This document shows, in pieces, positions 8,917-17,634 of a stretch of DNA of 64,000 nucleotides. Below the pieces are notes generated by a model. That model did no database searches, was not told where the DNA came from, and worked only from the letters and a program-made list of their open reading frames with translations. A program made the translations under genes and the position numbers. Position 1 is the first letter of the stretch; the number at the start of each line of letters is the position of its first letter. Where the stretch lies: positions 372,001 to 436,000 of the forward strand of contig NZ_OCTQ01000001.1 of assembly GCF_900232905.1 (NCBI RefSeq). Direction: 5' to 3'. This DNA comes from Miniphocaeibacter massiliensis (GTDB lineage: Bacteria > Bacillota > Clostridia > Tissierellales > Peptoniphilaceae).

Positions 8917-9631
8917 AACTAATACCTAACTTCTCTATAGAATTTTTAGCAGCTTCTTGCTCAGCTGTTTTTTTGTTTTTGCCTTTTCCACTCTCTAAAA
9001 CATTATTATCATATATTGCTGTAACGTAAAATGTTTTATCATGATCTGGTCCTGATTCCTTGTCTAATCTATATTTCAATTTGGATTTATACTTAGTCTG
9101 AATATAATTTTGGAGTATTGCTTTGTAATTATATTTATCTAAATTTTTTTCTAAATAATCATTAAATATATTTATATGTGTATTTGTTATAAAATCATAT
9201 ATTCTATCATATGATGAATCTAAATAAATAGCCGCACAAAGTGCTTCAAATGTGTCTGACAATATAGAATCTCTATTCCTTCCACCAGACTTTTCTTCAC
9301 CTTTTCCAAGTATTAAATAATTTCCTAACTTAAAGTACTTAGCTGCATTAGCAAAACTATCTTCACAAACTGTCTTGCTCTTTAATTTAGTTAATTCTCC
9401 TTCATCTATATCTTTATGCTTTTTATAAAAATATTCACCAAATACCAAGCCTAGTACTGAATCACCCAAAAACTCCATTCTTTCATTAGAAATAAACTTC
9501 TCATTTGTTTCTTCATTTACAATGGAAATATGATGAAATGCTCCATCTAAAATCTCAATATTATTAAACTTATATTCTAAGTCATTTTCTAATTCTTTTA
9601 ATAGTCTAATCCTGTCATTTTCAAGATTCAC
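8909..9631 (-). CDS. rnc: Ribonuclease III
   Basis: Double-strand-specific endoribonuclease for rRNA processing and mRNA turnover, 240 residues. The signature NERMEFLGDSVLGLVFGEYF is at 49-68, with the second metal-binding patch at DTFEALCAAIYLD. A C-terminal dsRNA-binding domain spans about 160-235 (YKAILQNYIQTKYK ... GKGKNKKTAEQEAAKNSIEKL). The start is GTG (9629-9631). It lies 9 bases below acpP, the standard plsX-acpP-rnc order. Confidence 0.97.
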   Translation of the reverse strand: MNLENDRIRLLKELENDLEYKFNNIEILDGAFHHISIVNEETNEKFISNERMEFLGDSVLGLVFGEYFYKKHKDIDEGELTKLKSKTVCEDSFANAAKYFKLGNYLILGKGEEKSGGRNRDSILSDTFEALCAAIYLDSSYDRIYDFITNTHINIFNDYLEKNLDKYNYKAILQNYIQTKYKSKLKYRLDKESGPDHDKTFYVTAIYDNNVLESGKGKNKKTAEQEAAKNSIEKLGISFE

Positions 9632-9640
9632 TTTAAAAAC

Positions 9641-9865
9641 CTACCCTTTTATTTTTTCAATACTATCAACTACATCTTTTACTGTTTTTATATCATCTAA
9701 ATTGGCATCTTCTATCTCTATATCAAATTCCTCTTCTATAGCCATAACTAATTCTAACAAACCTATAGAATCTGTTCCTAGATCTTCTCTTAATAATGTA
9801 TTTTCATTTACCTCATCTACATCAAATTCTTCTTTTATTATTTCAATAACTTTATCATATACCAT
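9641..9865 (-). CDS. acpP: Acyl carrier protein
   Basis: Carrier of growing fatty acyl chains, 74 residues, acidic. The phosphopantetheine attachment site is Ser33 in LGTDSIGLLELVM. It starts with ATG one base below the plsX stop and is clearly co-transcribed with it. It may also serve as acyl donor to PlsX for phospholipid synthesis. No other fab genes are in the window. Confidence 0.95.
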   Translation of the reverse strand: MVYDKVIEIIKEEFDVDEVNENTLLREDLGTDSIGLLELVMAIEEEFDIEIEDANLDDIKTVKDVVDSIEKIKG

Positions 9866-9866
9866 T

Positions 9867-10865
9867 TTAATTTCCTCTCTCTTCTAGCTTAGACTCTATC
9901 TTATTAATTATATCATTTTCTATAAATTTAACCATTGCGTCAATTCCTGTTTCTATAGCTCTAGAATTACTACTTCCATGTGCCTTAAAAACAGCTTTTT
10001 TTACTCCTAAAAGCGGTGCAGCTCCATATTCATTATAATCTAGCATACCTTTAATGTCCGTTAATACACCCTTTAACAACAACGCTCCTAACTTTGCTTT
10101 AAAAGAGCTAACTATTCCTTTTTTTAAATTACTCATTATAGTTATAGCTGTTCCCTCTGTTGACTTTAATAATACATTTCCTGAAAAACCATCTGTTACA
10201 ACGACATCTGCAATTCCAGATAAAAAATCTCTAGCTTCAATATTTCCAAAAAAATTAAAATCTGAATTTTTAAAAAGTTCAAAAGTTTCTTTTCTAAGTT
10301 TATCTCCCTTACCTTCTTCAGTTCCGACACTTAAAAGTCCTACTTTTGGATTATCTATTTTTAACACTCCTGAAGAATATACATTTCCCATTAATGCGAA
10401 TTGTTCCAATAAATCTGGAGTACAATCCATATTTGCTCCTGCATCTAACAATACAACCGGATTTTTTTCACTAGGAAATACTATCGTAAGAGCCGCTCTA
10501 TTTATATTTTTTAATCTCTTTGTTATCAAAGTAGCTCCTGCAAGTAATGCTCCTGTACTTCCACAAGATATTAATCCATCATATTCCTCATCATTCAAAG
10601 ATTTGAACCCTAGATATAATGAGGAATCTTTTTTTCTTCTAATTGCTAAAGCTGGTTCTTCATCATTTTTTATATAATCATCTGTATCTATAAAATCAAC
10701 TCTAGAAATATCAGATAATTTTTCTTTAATAATATTTTCTATATTATTTTTATTTCCTATTAAAGTTACTTTTAAATCTTTGTGGTTTTCTAGAGATTTT
10801 ATAACCCCCTTTGTTATTTCTTCATAGCCTTTATCTGCTCCTAACGTATCTACTAAAATTTTCAT
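9867..10865 (-). CDS. plsX: Phosphate acyltransferase PlsX
   Basis: Converts acyl-ACP to acyl-phosphate, the donor for PlsY (also in this window at 14,279-14,875). It is 332 residues with ILVDTLGADKGYEEITKG at the start, the conserved RRKKDSSL, SCGSTGALLAGATL, LLDAGANMDC and TDGFSGNVLLKSTEG. It heads the operon plsX-acpP-rnc-radical SAM-smc-ftsY. The first residues read VDTLGAD where many homologues have VDAMGGD, still compatible with function. Confidence 0.95.
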   Translation of the reverse strand: MKILVDTLGADKGYEEITKGVIKSLENHKDLKVTLIGNKNNIENIIKEKLSDISRVDFIDTDDYIKNDEEPALAIRRKKDSSLYLGFKSLNDEEYDGLISCGSTGALLAGATLITKRLKNINRAALTIVFPSEKNPVVLLDAGANMDCTPDLLEQFALMGNVYSSGVLKIDNPKVGLLSVGTEEGKGDKLRKETFELFKNSDFNFFGNIEARDFLSGIADVVVTDGFSGNVLLKSTEGTAITIMSNLKKGIVSSFKAKLGALLLKGVLTDIKGMLDYNEYGAAPLLGVKKAVFKAHGSSNSRAIETGIDAMVKFIENDIINKIESKLEERGN

Positions 10866-10925
10866 AAAACACCTCTTATTTAAAATAGTTACTATACTAT
10901 TTATTCGTCAATTTATATTTTTAAT

Positions 10926-10954
10926 ATACTCATTTGAGTATCATTACTATTATA
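10926..10954 (-). promoter_or_regulatory. Candidate plsX promoter with overlapping palindromic operator
   Basis: On the minus strand TATAAT (10949-10954) is followed, just after the expected start site, by a palindrome with 7-bp perfect arms and a TT spacer, ATACTCATTTGAGTAT (10926-10941). The -35 is weak (TTTAAA at 17 bases). The position suits a repressor of lipid genes, but the motif does not match the FapR consensus I know and only loosely recalls FabT-type sites. The repressor is unknown; the operator call is inference. Confidence 0.45.
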
Positions 10955-11095
10955 CACTCATTTTATTCTTATTTAAAATTTACTTTTATTTTCCTAAGTT
11001 TTTAATTTTATAATTAATTATAAAGTATAATTTGATTTAGTAATTTTTTATATAGATTAAAATAATATAAATTATTTTTTTATAAAACTTTGCAC

Positions 11096-11127
11096 AAAAA
11101 AACAATCTATTAATAGATTGTTTTTTT
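11096..11127 (-). terminator. Intrinsic terminator of the amidase pseudogene
   Basis: A perfect palindrome (CAATCTATTAATAGATTG at 11103-11120) extended by seven A-T pairs. On the minus strand it ends in a run of seven U. The amidase stop codon (11110-11112) lies inside it. It may also work on the plus strand. Confidence 0.75.
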
Positions 11128-12645
11128 GATTAAATCTTTTTCTTTTATTACATATCTTAAATTGGTATTTTGCTCAAAAGAATAAGCATATTCTAATATC
11201 TTTTTATCCTCGTTAAGTCCAGCTGTAAAAGTCAATCCATGTGGAGTTCCGTCTTTATCTATACCTATGGGTACCGTAATTTCTGGATATCCAGCTACAG
11301 CAGTTAGTACAGCTGAACTGTTATCTAAAAATACAATACAATCTAACTTGTCTTTTTCTATTGCTTCATCGCATCTGTTTTTAGCCATCATTATTGTGTC
11401 TTCAATTTTTTTCGAATCTCTTTTGTCTACTTCACTAGCCTCTTTCAATAATTCTTGCCCATATTTTGCTCTACGAGCTAAGTCTTCGGAATTTTACTCT
11501 ACTAGCTCCTCTAATTATTTAAAGGGCAAGTCATATTTATTTGCAAATTCTTTAACATCAAGTTTAAAATCATTTTTTAATATTTCAGTATTATTTATCC
11601 CTTTTAAATCGATATTTATTTCCTTAACTTCCGCCCCTAAATTTTCAACAACTTTATTGCTTCTGAATATAGTTCTTCGTTCTCATCATATTTCATTATT
11701 CCTACTTTAACTTTTTCCAAAGAGTTTTTGTTGAAACTTTTTATGTTTATTTTACTAGCGGAATCATTAAATATTACATTATAAATCTCCACCACATCTG
11801 TAACATTTCTACTTATTGGACCTACTACATCTAACGAATAATGATGCTACACCTATATTGGCAGTAATACTTGCTGCATTTCCTGAGCTTGAGACTAATG
11901 GTGAAATAATTAAAGGATTATATAGGTTTATATTTTGTCCGTGTTTAGAACTATAGCCTCTAGGAATCCTCACATCCATGTAATTAGCTAATTCAGATAA
12001 GTTTGTTTTAGCCAATATAATTGCTTTTTCATTTTTTAGTTTTTTAATAACTTCTGCATCTTCTTTTGGAATAAAATCCTTTAATTCATATGTACAAGCA
12101 CTTGTAATCACATTATTTGTATTAATGTTTTCTTTAACACTAATTTACATTCAATACAATTTGGTTTTTACAGCATCTTTTTTACTGTCTAGTTTTTTTA
12201 ATCTCTAATATAGCTGTTGAATTTATTTCAGAAATTGAATTTATACCTTTGTATGTTTGATCTACTTCTCTTAATACGATCTAAATAAAATGCAGTTAGT
12301 TCTGTATAAGTTAAGTCACCTTTTCTTATACTTTCTCGTAATTCAATTATTGTTTTTTTCTAAAATTATTTCTTTTTTATTTCTAATATTTTCAATATCT
12401 AATTCGCTTAACTGAGGATCTATATCCTTAATTACTCTATTTTGATTATACATTGTATATTCTTCTTTTATTGGTTCTTCTGTCTTCCTATTTACGAATA
12501 AGATTGCAATTACTATCAATGCTATAATTAAAGTTATAATTCCTACATTTTTTAATACCTTTGTAATACACAACCTCTTTTCTAAATAATATATATTTGT
12601 AATATCATGAAAAATATTAAATTTAATCATATTTATTTTAAACAA
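11110..12645 (-). pseudogene. Decayed membrane-anchored amidase (amidase signature family)
   Basis: Fragments of one amidase in different frames, in order. First comes a membrane anchor (VLKNVGIITLIIALIVIAILF) with a hydrophilic tail (12,343-12,645). Next is LRESIRKGDLTYTELTAFYLDRI (about 12,275-12,350). Then KLKNEKAIILAKTNLSELANY and the remnant of the Ser-rich catalytic loop, SSSGNAASITANIGVAS (11,809-12,111), then SLDVVGPISRNVTDVVEIY and KVKVGIMKYDENEEL (about 11,650-11,840). The C-terminal AGYPEITVPIGIDKDGTPHGLTF is at 11,110-11,448. At least four frameshifts or stops separate them, some at homopolymers. An intact relative would hydrolyse amides, possibly at the cell surface. The exact original start is uncertain. 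Confidence 0.88.
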
Positions 12646-12646
12646 T

Positions 12647-12677
12647 AAAAAAAGATAGGAAAAAACCTATCTTTTTT
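12647..12677 (-). terminator. Intrinsic terminator of rpmF
   Basis: The 6-bp core GATAGG/CCTATC is flanked by A and T runs with an A-rich 6-base loop. It lies 3 bases below the rpmF stop and ends in a U run on the minus strand. Confidence 0.82.
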
Positions 12678-12679
12678 AT

Positions 12680-12865
12680 TTATTGTTCTTCTGTTGAAAT
12701 TATTTCTTTACCATCATAGTGACCACAAGCTCTACATACCCTGTGTGGTAATTTTGGCTCATGGCAATTTGAACATTCAGTTATAGTTACCTTTGGTAAT
12801 CTATATGATGAAGCTCTTCTTTTATCTCTTCTAGTTTTGGATGTTTTTCTTTTTGGTACTGCCAT
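12680..12865 (-). CDS. rpmF: 50S ribosomal protein L32
   Basis: Zinc-ribbon ribosomal protein of 61 residues: AVPKRKTSKTRRDKRRA at the N-terminus, then C31-x2-C34 and C44-x2-C47 (ITECSNCHEPKLPHRVCRACG). All four cysteines are kept, so this is the zinc-binding form. The ribosome site GGGAGGTG precedes the ATG. It has its own consensus promoter just below ackA. The DUF177 (YceD) gene that usually precedes rpmF is absent. Confidence 0.97.
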   Translation of the reverse strand: MAVPKRKTSKTRRDKRRASSYRLPKVTITECSNCHEPKLPHRVCRACGHYDGKEIISTEEQ

Positions 12866-12919
12866 TATTACACCTCCCTTAAACTTCTAACCTCTTATTA
12901 AAATATTTCTAACAATTAG

Positions 12920-12945
12920 ATATGGGTAGGTAGACAATCCCATAT
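12920..12945 (-). promoter_or_regulatory. Hairpin in the rpmF 5' leader
   Basis: Arms of 7 bases (ATATGGG/CCCATAT) around a 12-base loop in the roughly 125-base rpmF leader, between the promoter and the ribosome site. There is no U-tract after it, so it is not a terminator. It could be an L32 or other translational control element; this is a structural observation only. Confidence 0.4.
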
Positions 12946-12996
12946 ACCTAAAACTAAACGAATTAATTTAATAATCCTTTATTTACAACAAGAATT

Positions 12997-13025
12997 ATTA
13001 TACAAAGTAATTAAGGAAATGTCAA
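12997..13025 (-). promoter_or_regulatory. Consensus promoter of rpmF
   Basis: On the minus strand TTGACA (13020-13025), 17 bases, then TATAAT (12997-13002): a perfect sigma-A-type promoter. It starts 4 bases below the ackA stop and gives rpmF an independent transcript with a leader of about 125 bases. Confidence 0.88.
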
Positions 13026-13028
13026 TAT

Positions 13029-14219
13029 CTACTTTGTTAATTCTAAAGTATCCCTAGCTATCATTAACTCTTCATTTGTAGGTACAACATATATTTTTAT
13101 TTTAGACTCTGGCGTAGATATAATCGCTTCTTTTCCTCTGGTATTATTTGCTTCTTTATCTAAAGTTAATCCGAAATTTTCTAAATTTTCAACTATTATT
13201 TCTCTAGTTCCAACACCATTTTCTCCAACTCCACCAGCAAAACAAATAGCATCTACATCTCCTAATTCAAGTAAATATGCACCTAAGAATTTTCTAACTC
13301 TATTATGGAACATATCTAATGCTAATTTCGCTCTTTCATTTCCTTCTACTGCTGCATCTTCTAGATCTCTAAAATCGCTACTTATCCCTGATATACCCAA
13401 TACTCCAGACTTTTTATTAAGTACTGAATTTACCTCATCTGCAGTTAAATTTTCTTCATTTTGTAAAAAAGATACTATTGTCGGATCTAAATCTCCTGAC
13501 CTAGTTCCCATAATTAAACCTTCTAAAGGAGATAATCCCATAGTAGTATTCAAACACTTTCCATTCTTCACAGCAGCTAAGCTTGAACCATTTCCTAAAT
13601 GCAATGTTATTATATTTGTTTCATCTAATGGTTTGCTCAACAATTCTGCCATTCTGTGTGTTAAATATTTATGGCTTGTACCATGGAATCCATATTTTCT
13701 TAATTGATATTTATCATAATATTCATATGGAATACCATACATGTAATTATACGCTGGCATTGTTTGATGAAAGGCTGTATCAAATACTGCTACATTTGGT
13801 TTTCCTGGTAAAATTTCTTCACAAGCTTCTATTCCCATTAAGTTTGCTGGATTATGTAAAGGACCAAATTTAATAAACTCTTTTATAGTTTCTTTTACTT
13901 CTTTGTTTATTAATGTTGAATCTGTTAATTTATCTCCACCATGCAATACTCTATGACCTATAGCTCCTATATCATTCGTTGACTCTATTACACCATATTC
14001 TTTGTCAGTTAAAAAATCAAAAACTAGTTTGATTGCTGCTGAATGATCTGGTAGCTCCATCTCTTTAACAGTCTTTTCCCCATTTACTTTTTGAGTGATT
14101 TTTGAACCTTCAATTCCTATTCTTTCAACTATCCCTTGACCTAGTACTGTTTCATCTTTCATATCGAATAATTGATATTTTAACGACGAACTACCACAGT
14201 TTATTACTAAAATTTTCAT
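13029..14219 (-). CDS. ackA: Acetate kinase
   Basis: Interconverts acetyl phosphate plus ADP with acetate plus ATP, the main substrate-level ATP step of many fermenting anaerobes. It is 396 residues, full length: NCGSSSLKYQL (7-17), the catalytic Asp147 in FDTAFHQTMP, GFHGTSHKY (177-185), LHLGNGSSLAAV (207-218) and GTRSGDLDP. The ATG at 14219 follows an AGGAGG about 13 bases upstream, a rather long spacing. No pta gene is adjacent. An extended -10 promoter at 14264 suggests it is transcribed on its own. Confidence 0.97.
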   Translation of the reverse strand: MKILVINCGSSSLKYQLFDMKDETVLGQGIVERIGIEGSKITQKVNGEKTVKEMELPDHSAAIKLVFDFLTDKEYGVIESTNDIGAIGHRVLHGGDKLTDSTLINKEVKETIKEFIKFGPLHNPANLMGIEACEEILPGKPNVAVFDTAFHQTMPAYNYMYGIPYEYYDKYQLRKYGFHGTSHKYLTHRMAELLSKPLDETNIITLHLGNGSSLAAVKNGKCLNTTMGLSPLEGLIMGTRSGDLDPTIVSFLQNEENLTADEVNSVLNKKSGVLGISGISSDFRDLEDAAVEGNERAKLALDMFHNRVRKFLGAYLLELGDVDAICFAGGVGENGVGTREIIVENLENFGLTLDKEANNTRGKEAIISTPESKIKIYVVPTNEELMIARDTLELTK

Positions 14220-14263
14220 TAAACTCTTAATTCCTCCTAATTATGGTTTTATTTTTCACAATA

Positions 14264-14272
14264 ATTATAACA
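14264..14272 (-). promoter_or_regulatory. Extended -10 promoter of ackA
   Basis: TGTTATAAT on the minus strand, just below the plsY stop and about 45 bases above the ackA start. I see no good -35. Confidence 0.6.
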
Positions 14273-14278
14273 CAAATC

Positions 14279-14875
14279 TTATTTTTTTAATTTGATTTTT
14301 GTCTCTTTTCCAGTAAACAATCTTTTTATGTTAGCCCTATGTTTAAAAGTGGTTATTAAAGCTAATACAATATATAAAATTCCAATGTAATTATTGTTTT
14401 TTGATAAAATAAAATATCCCCCTACTAATATACAGAGTAATGCAGCTATTATAGAGCCTAATGAAACATATTTAGTAGCTACTACAACTATTACAAATAT
14501 TACAAATACTGCTAATATGTGTATAGGAGAAATTGCAACTAAAACACCAAAAGATGTTGCTATTCCTTTACCTCCCTTAAAACCGTAAATAGCTGGCCAA
14601 TCATGCCCCAAAACCACGAATAACCCTGCTACAAATACTCCTAAATCTCCTTGCAACTTTCCACCAACATACGTAATTATTAAACCTTTTAGAAAATCTA
14701 TGATAAAAGTAAATGCTCCTGCTTTTTTGCCAAATACTCTAAGTGCATTTGTTGAACCTGCATTTCCACTTCCATGCTCCCTAATATCTTGTTTGTAAAC
14801 TAATTTACTTAATATTATTCCACCTGAAATATTACCTATAAAATAAGCTATTATACCTATTAAAATAATTTTCAT
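14279..14875 (-). CDS. plsY: Glycerol-3-phosphate acyltransferase PlsY
   Basis: Membrane enzyme that moves the acyl group from acyl-phosphate (made by PlsX) to glycerol 3-phosphate, giving lysophosphatidic acid. It is 198 residues with several membrane segments. Conserved cytosolic motifs are REHGSGNAGSTNALRVFG (33-50), GHDWPAIYGFKGGKGIATS (90-108) and a C-terminal TTFKHRANIKRL. The start ATG is 7 bases below the der stop, so it is co-transcribed with der. Confidence 0.96.
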   Translation of the reverse strand: MKIILIGIIAYFIGNISGGIILSKLVYKQDIREHGSGNAGSTNALRVFGKKAGAFTFIIDFLKGLIITYVGGKLQGDLGVFVAGLFVVLGHDWPAIYGFKGGKGIATSFGVLVAISPIHILAVFVIFVIVVVATKYVSLGSIIAALLCILVGGYFILSKNNNYIGILYIVLALITTFKHRANIKRLFTGKETKIKLKK

Positions 14876-14882
14876 TAATTAT

Positions 14883-16199
14883 CTATTCTCCTCTTTCTCT
14901 TAATTCAAATACTAAAGGTACTCCTGAAAAAGAAAAATTCTCCCTAATTTGATTTTCTATATACCTTTGATAAGAAAAATGCATAAGCTCAGACTTGTTT
15001 ACATATATAAGAAATTTAGGTGGTCTAGTTGAAACTTGTGTCATGTAAAATATTTTTAGCCTAACTCCTTTATCTGTTGGAGGTGGGTTATGAAGTACAG
15101 CATCATTAATAATATCATTTAGTATACCTGTGCTTACCCTCATAGAATAATTGTTATTTACTGCCTGTATCATTTCAAATAGCTTATGAACTCTTAAATT
15201 ATTTTTTACTGACATGAAAATTATAGGAACATAATTTAAGAATCCTAGTTTTTTTCTAATTTCTCTTTCAAAATTATCATATGATTTGCTATCTTTTTCA
15301 ATTAAGTCCCATTTGTTAACTGAAATAATCATAGCTTTACCTGCATCATGAGCATACCCTATAATCTTTGAATCTTGTTCTGTTACTCCTTCTTCAGCAT
15401 CTATCATTAACACACAAATATCAGATCTATCCATAGCAGATAATGTCCTTACAACACTATATCTTTCTATTTCTTCATTTATAGCTCTCTTACGTCTTAA
15501 CCCAGCAGTATCTATTAAAACATATTCTTCTCCTTTATATTTAAACTTACTATCAATTGAATCCCTTGTAGTTCCAGCTATATTTGTAACTATCATTCTG
15601 TCTTCGCCCAATAACCTATTTATAAGAGAAGATTTTCCAACATTAGGTTTTCCTATAATTGCAACCTTAGTTGTTTCATTATTATTAATTACATCTAAAT
15701 CTACTTGGAATTTTTCTACAATATCATCTAATAAATCCCCTAACCCTAAAGAGTTTTCTGCGCTTATTGGCTTTATATTATCTATTCCAAGTTCATAAAA
15801 TTCATATATTGAATCATTGAATTTTTTATTATCTACTTTATTTACAACTAGAATTATTTCTTTTTTCGATTTTCTAAGAATATTTGCGATTTCTCTATCA
15901 TCTGGTGTAATTCCTGTTCTTCCATCAACAACAAACAATATTATTTCCGCAGTATCTATTGCAACTTTAGCCTGACCTAAGATTTCTTTTGAAAATAATT
16001 CTTTGTTTTTTGGTTCTAATCCTCCTGTATCTACCAGAGTAAAATATCTATTTTGCCATTCAGCTTCTTGATATAATCTATCTCTTGTAACACCTGGATC
16101 ATCTTGTGTTATAGCTATTCTTTTTCTAACTAATCTATTAAACAAAGTAGATTTCCCAACATTTGGTCTTCCAACTATTGCTACTATTGGTTTATCCAT
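14883..16199 (-). CDS. der: Ribosome biogenesis GTPase Der
   Basis: Tandem-G-domain GTPase needed for 50S assembly, 438 residues. G domain 1 has GRPNVGKSTLFNRL (10-23), DTGGLEP and NKVD. G domain 2 has GKPNVGKSSLINRL (about 183-196), DTAGLRRK and NKWD. A C-terminal KH-like domain (about 350-438) follows. It heads a two-gene unit with plsY behind an extended -10 promoter. Confidence 0.97.
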   Translation of the reverse strand: MDKPIVAIVGRPNVGKSTLFNRLVRKRIAITQDDPGVTRDRLYQEAEWQNRYFTLVDTGGLEPKNKELFSKEILGQAKVAIDTAEIILFVVDGRTGITPDDREIANILRKSKKEIILVVNKVDNKKFNDSIYEFYELGIDNIKPISAENSLGLGDLLDDIVEKFQVDLDVINNNETTKVAIIGKPNVGKSSLINRLLGEDRMIVTNIAGTTRDSIDSKFKYKGEEYVLIDTAGLRRKRAINEEIERYSVVRTLSAMDRSDICVLMIDAEEGVTEQDSKIIGYAHDAGKAMIISVNKWDLIEKDSKSYDNFEREIRKKLGFLNYVPIIFMSVKNNLRVHKLFEMIQAVNNNYSMRVSTGILNDIINDAVLHNPPPTDKGVRLKIFYMTQVSTRPPKFLIYVNKSELMHFSYQRYIENQIRENFSFSGVPLVFELRERGE

Positions 16200-16286
16200 T
16201 GAATACCTCTTTTCTAAAATTTATTCCTTAAACAATACACATGTAATCTTATCCTGTAGTAAATTAAATGTGCATATAACTAATTT

Positions 16287-16295
16287 ATTATATCA
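16287..16295 (-). promoter_or_regulatory. Extended -10 promoter of der
   Basis: TGATATAAT on the minus strand about 88 bases above the der start, below the glyA terminator. The -35 region is poor, in keeping with an extended -10 promoter. Confidence 0.6.
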
Positions 16296-16327
16296 TAATA
16301 CTGTTTAATTAGATAACGACGACAAAT

Positions 16328-16358
16328 AAAAAAACTTGAGAATAAACTCAAGTTTTTT
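16328..16358 (-). terminator. Intrinsic terminator after glyA
   Basis: CTTGAG/CTCAAG core lengthened by flanking A/T runs, loop AATAAA, ending in seven U on the minus strand. It closes the aspS-tcdA-rseC-glyA unit. Confidence 0.85.
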
Positions 16359-16370
16359 ACTATTTAAATT

Positions 16371-17612
16371 TTATTCGTATAATTTGTAGTTGCTCATTAA
16401 TTTAAGAACATCAGCTTTTATATCTTCTGCTGGTCTTTCTTTCTTTAATGCTTGTATCATATATTTAGCAACTTCTCTAAATCCATCTTCTTTCATTCCT
16501 CTAGTTGTAACAGCTGGAGTACCAATTCTAATACCTGAAGTTACAAATGGAGATTCTGGATCATTTGGTATTGTATTTTTATTAGTAGTTATATTAACTG
16601 CTTCTAATAAAGCTTCTGCTTCTTTACCTGTTAATCCTAAATTTCTAACATCTAATAATAATAAATGGTTATCTGTTCCGCCAGAAACAAGTCTTATTCC
16701 ACCTTCTACTAGAGCTTCGCCTAATGCAACAGCATTTTTCTTAACTTGTCTGATATATTCTTTATATTCGTCTGTTAACGCTTCTTTAAAGCAAACAGCT
16801 TTAGCTGCTATTACATGCTCTAATGGTCCACCTTGTAGTCCTGGGAATACAGCTTTGTCTATTTTTTTAGCATGCTCTGCTTTACATAATATAGCTCCAC
16901 CTCTTGGACCTCTTAAAGTCTTATGAGTTGTAGTAGTAACAAAATCAGCATATGGAACTGGGTTTGAATGCTCTCCTGCTGCAACTAAACCTGCAACATG
17001 AGCCATATCTACCATTAAATATGCTCCTACTTCATCTGCTATTTCTTTAAATTTTTTGAAGTCAATTTCTCTAGGATATGCACTTGCTCCAGCAACTATT
17101 AATTTTGGTTTATGTTCTAGTGCTCTTTCTCTCACTTGATTATAATCAATAGTTTCAGTCTTTGGATCTACTCCATAATCCACGAAATTATAGTATAAAC
17201 CTGAAATATTAACTGGTGACCCATGAGTTAAATGACCACCTTCTGATAAGTTCATACCTAAAACAGTATCTCCTGGTTTAAGTACTGATAAGTAAACTGC
17301 CATATTAGCATTTGCACCTGAATGCGGTTGAACATTTGCATGATCTGCTCCAAATAGTTCGCACAAACGATTTCTTGCAAGGTCTTCTGAGATATCTACA
17401 AATTCACATCCTCCGTAATATCTCTTTCCTGGATAACCTTCTGCATATTTGTTATTTAAAGTAGTTCCTAAAGTTTCTAAAACAGCTTCTGAAATAAAGT
17501 TTTCTGATGCAATTAATTCTACATGATCTCTTTGTCTTTGTGTCTCTTTCTTAATAGCGTCGAAAATTTCCTTATCAAAGCTCTCTAAATTTGGTAACGG
17601 TCTTAAACTCAT
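16371..17612 (-). CDS. glyA: Serine hydroxymethyltransferase
   Basis: PLP enzyme interconverting serine and glycine with transfer of a one-carbon unit to tetrahydrofolate. It is 413 residues: LIASENFIS (33-41), [18 protein letters not shown] (56-73), the PLP lysine Lys231 in [14 protein letters not shown], and [13 protein letters not shown]. It lies 22 bases below the RseC-like gene with a clear AGGAGAG ribosome site. Being last in an aspS-led unit may put it partly under Asp T-box control, although it has no link to aspartate itself. Confidence 0.98.
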   Translation of the reverse strand: MSLRPLPNLESFDKEIFDAIKKETQRQRDHVELIASENFISEAVLETLGTTLNNKYAEGYPGKRYYGGCEFVDISEDLARNRLCELFGADHANVQPHSGANANMAVYLSVLKPGDTVLGMNLSEGGHLTHGSPVNISGLYYNFVDYGVDPKTETIDYNQVRERALEHKPKLIVAGASAYPREIDFKKFKEIADEVGAYLMVDMAHVAGLVAAGEHSNPVPYADFVTTTTHKTLRGPRGGAILCKAEHAKKIDKAVFPGLQGGPLEHVIAAKAVCFKEALTDEYKEYIRQVKKNAVALGEALVEGGIRLVSGGTDNHLLLLDVRNLGLTGKEAEALLEAVNITTNKNTIPNDPESPFVTSGIRIGTPAVTTRGMKEDGFREVAKYMIQALKKERPAEDIKADVLKLMSNYKLYE

Positions 17613-17634
17613 TTTTTTACTCTCCTCCTAAAAT

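Noticed and set aside
10054-10677. 207-residue open frame on the plus strand
   Set aside because: It lies wholly inside plsX on the other strand, has no ribosome site or recognisable domain, and plsX is clearly real.
11267-11710. 147-residue open frame on the plus strand in the amidase region
   Set aside because: It is antisense to recognisable amidase fragments and arises because that gene is decayed.
16390-16926. 178-residue open frame opposite glyA
   Set aside because: Shadow of a well-conserved gene; no promoter or ribosome site seen.
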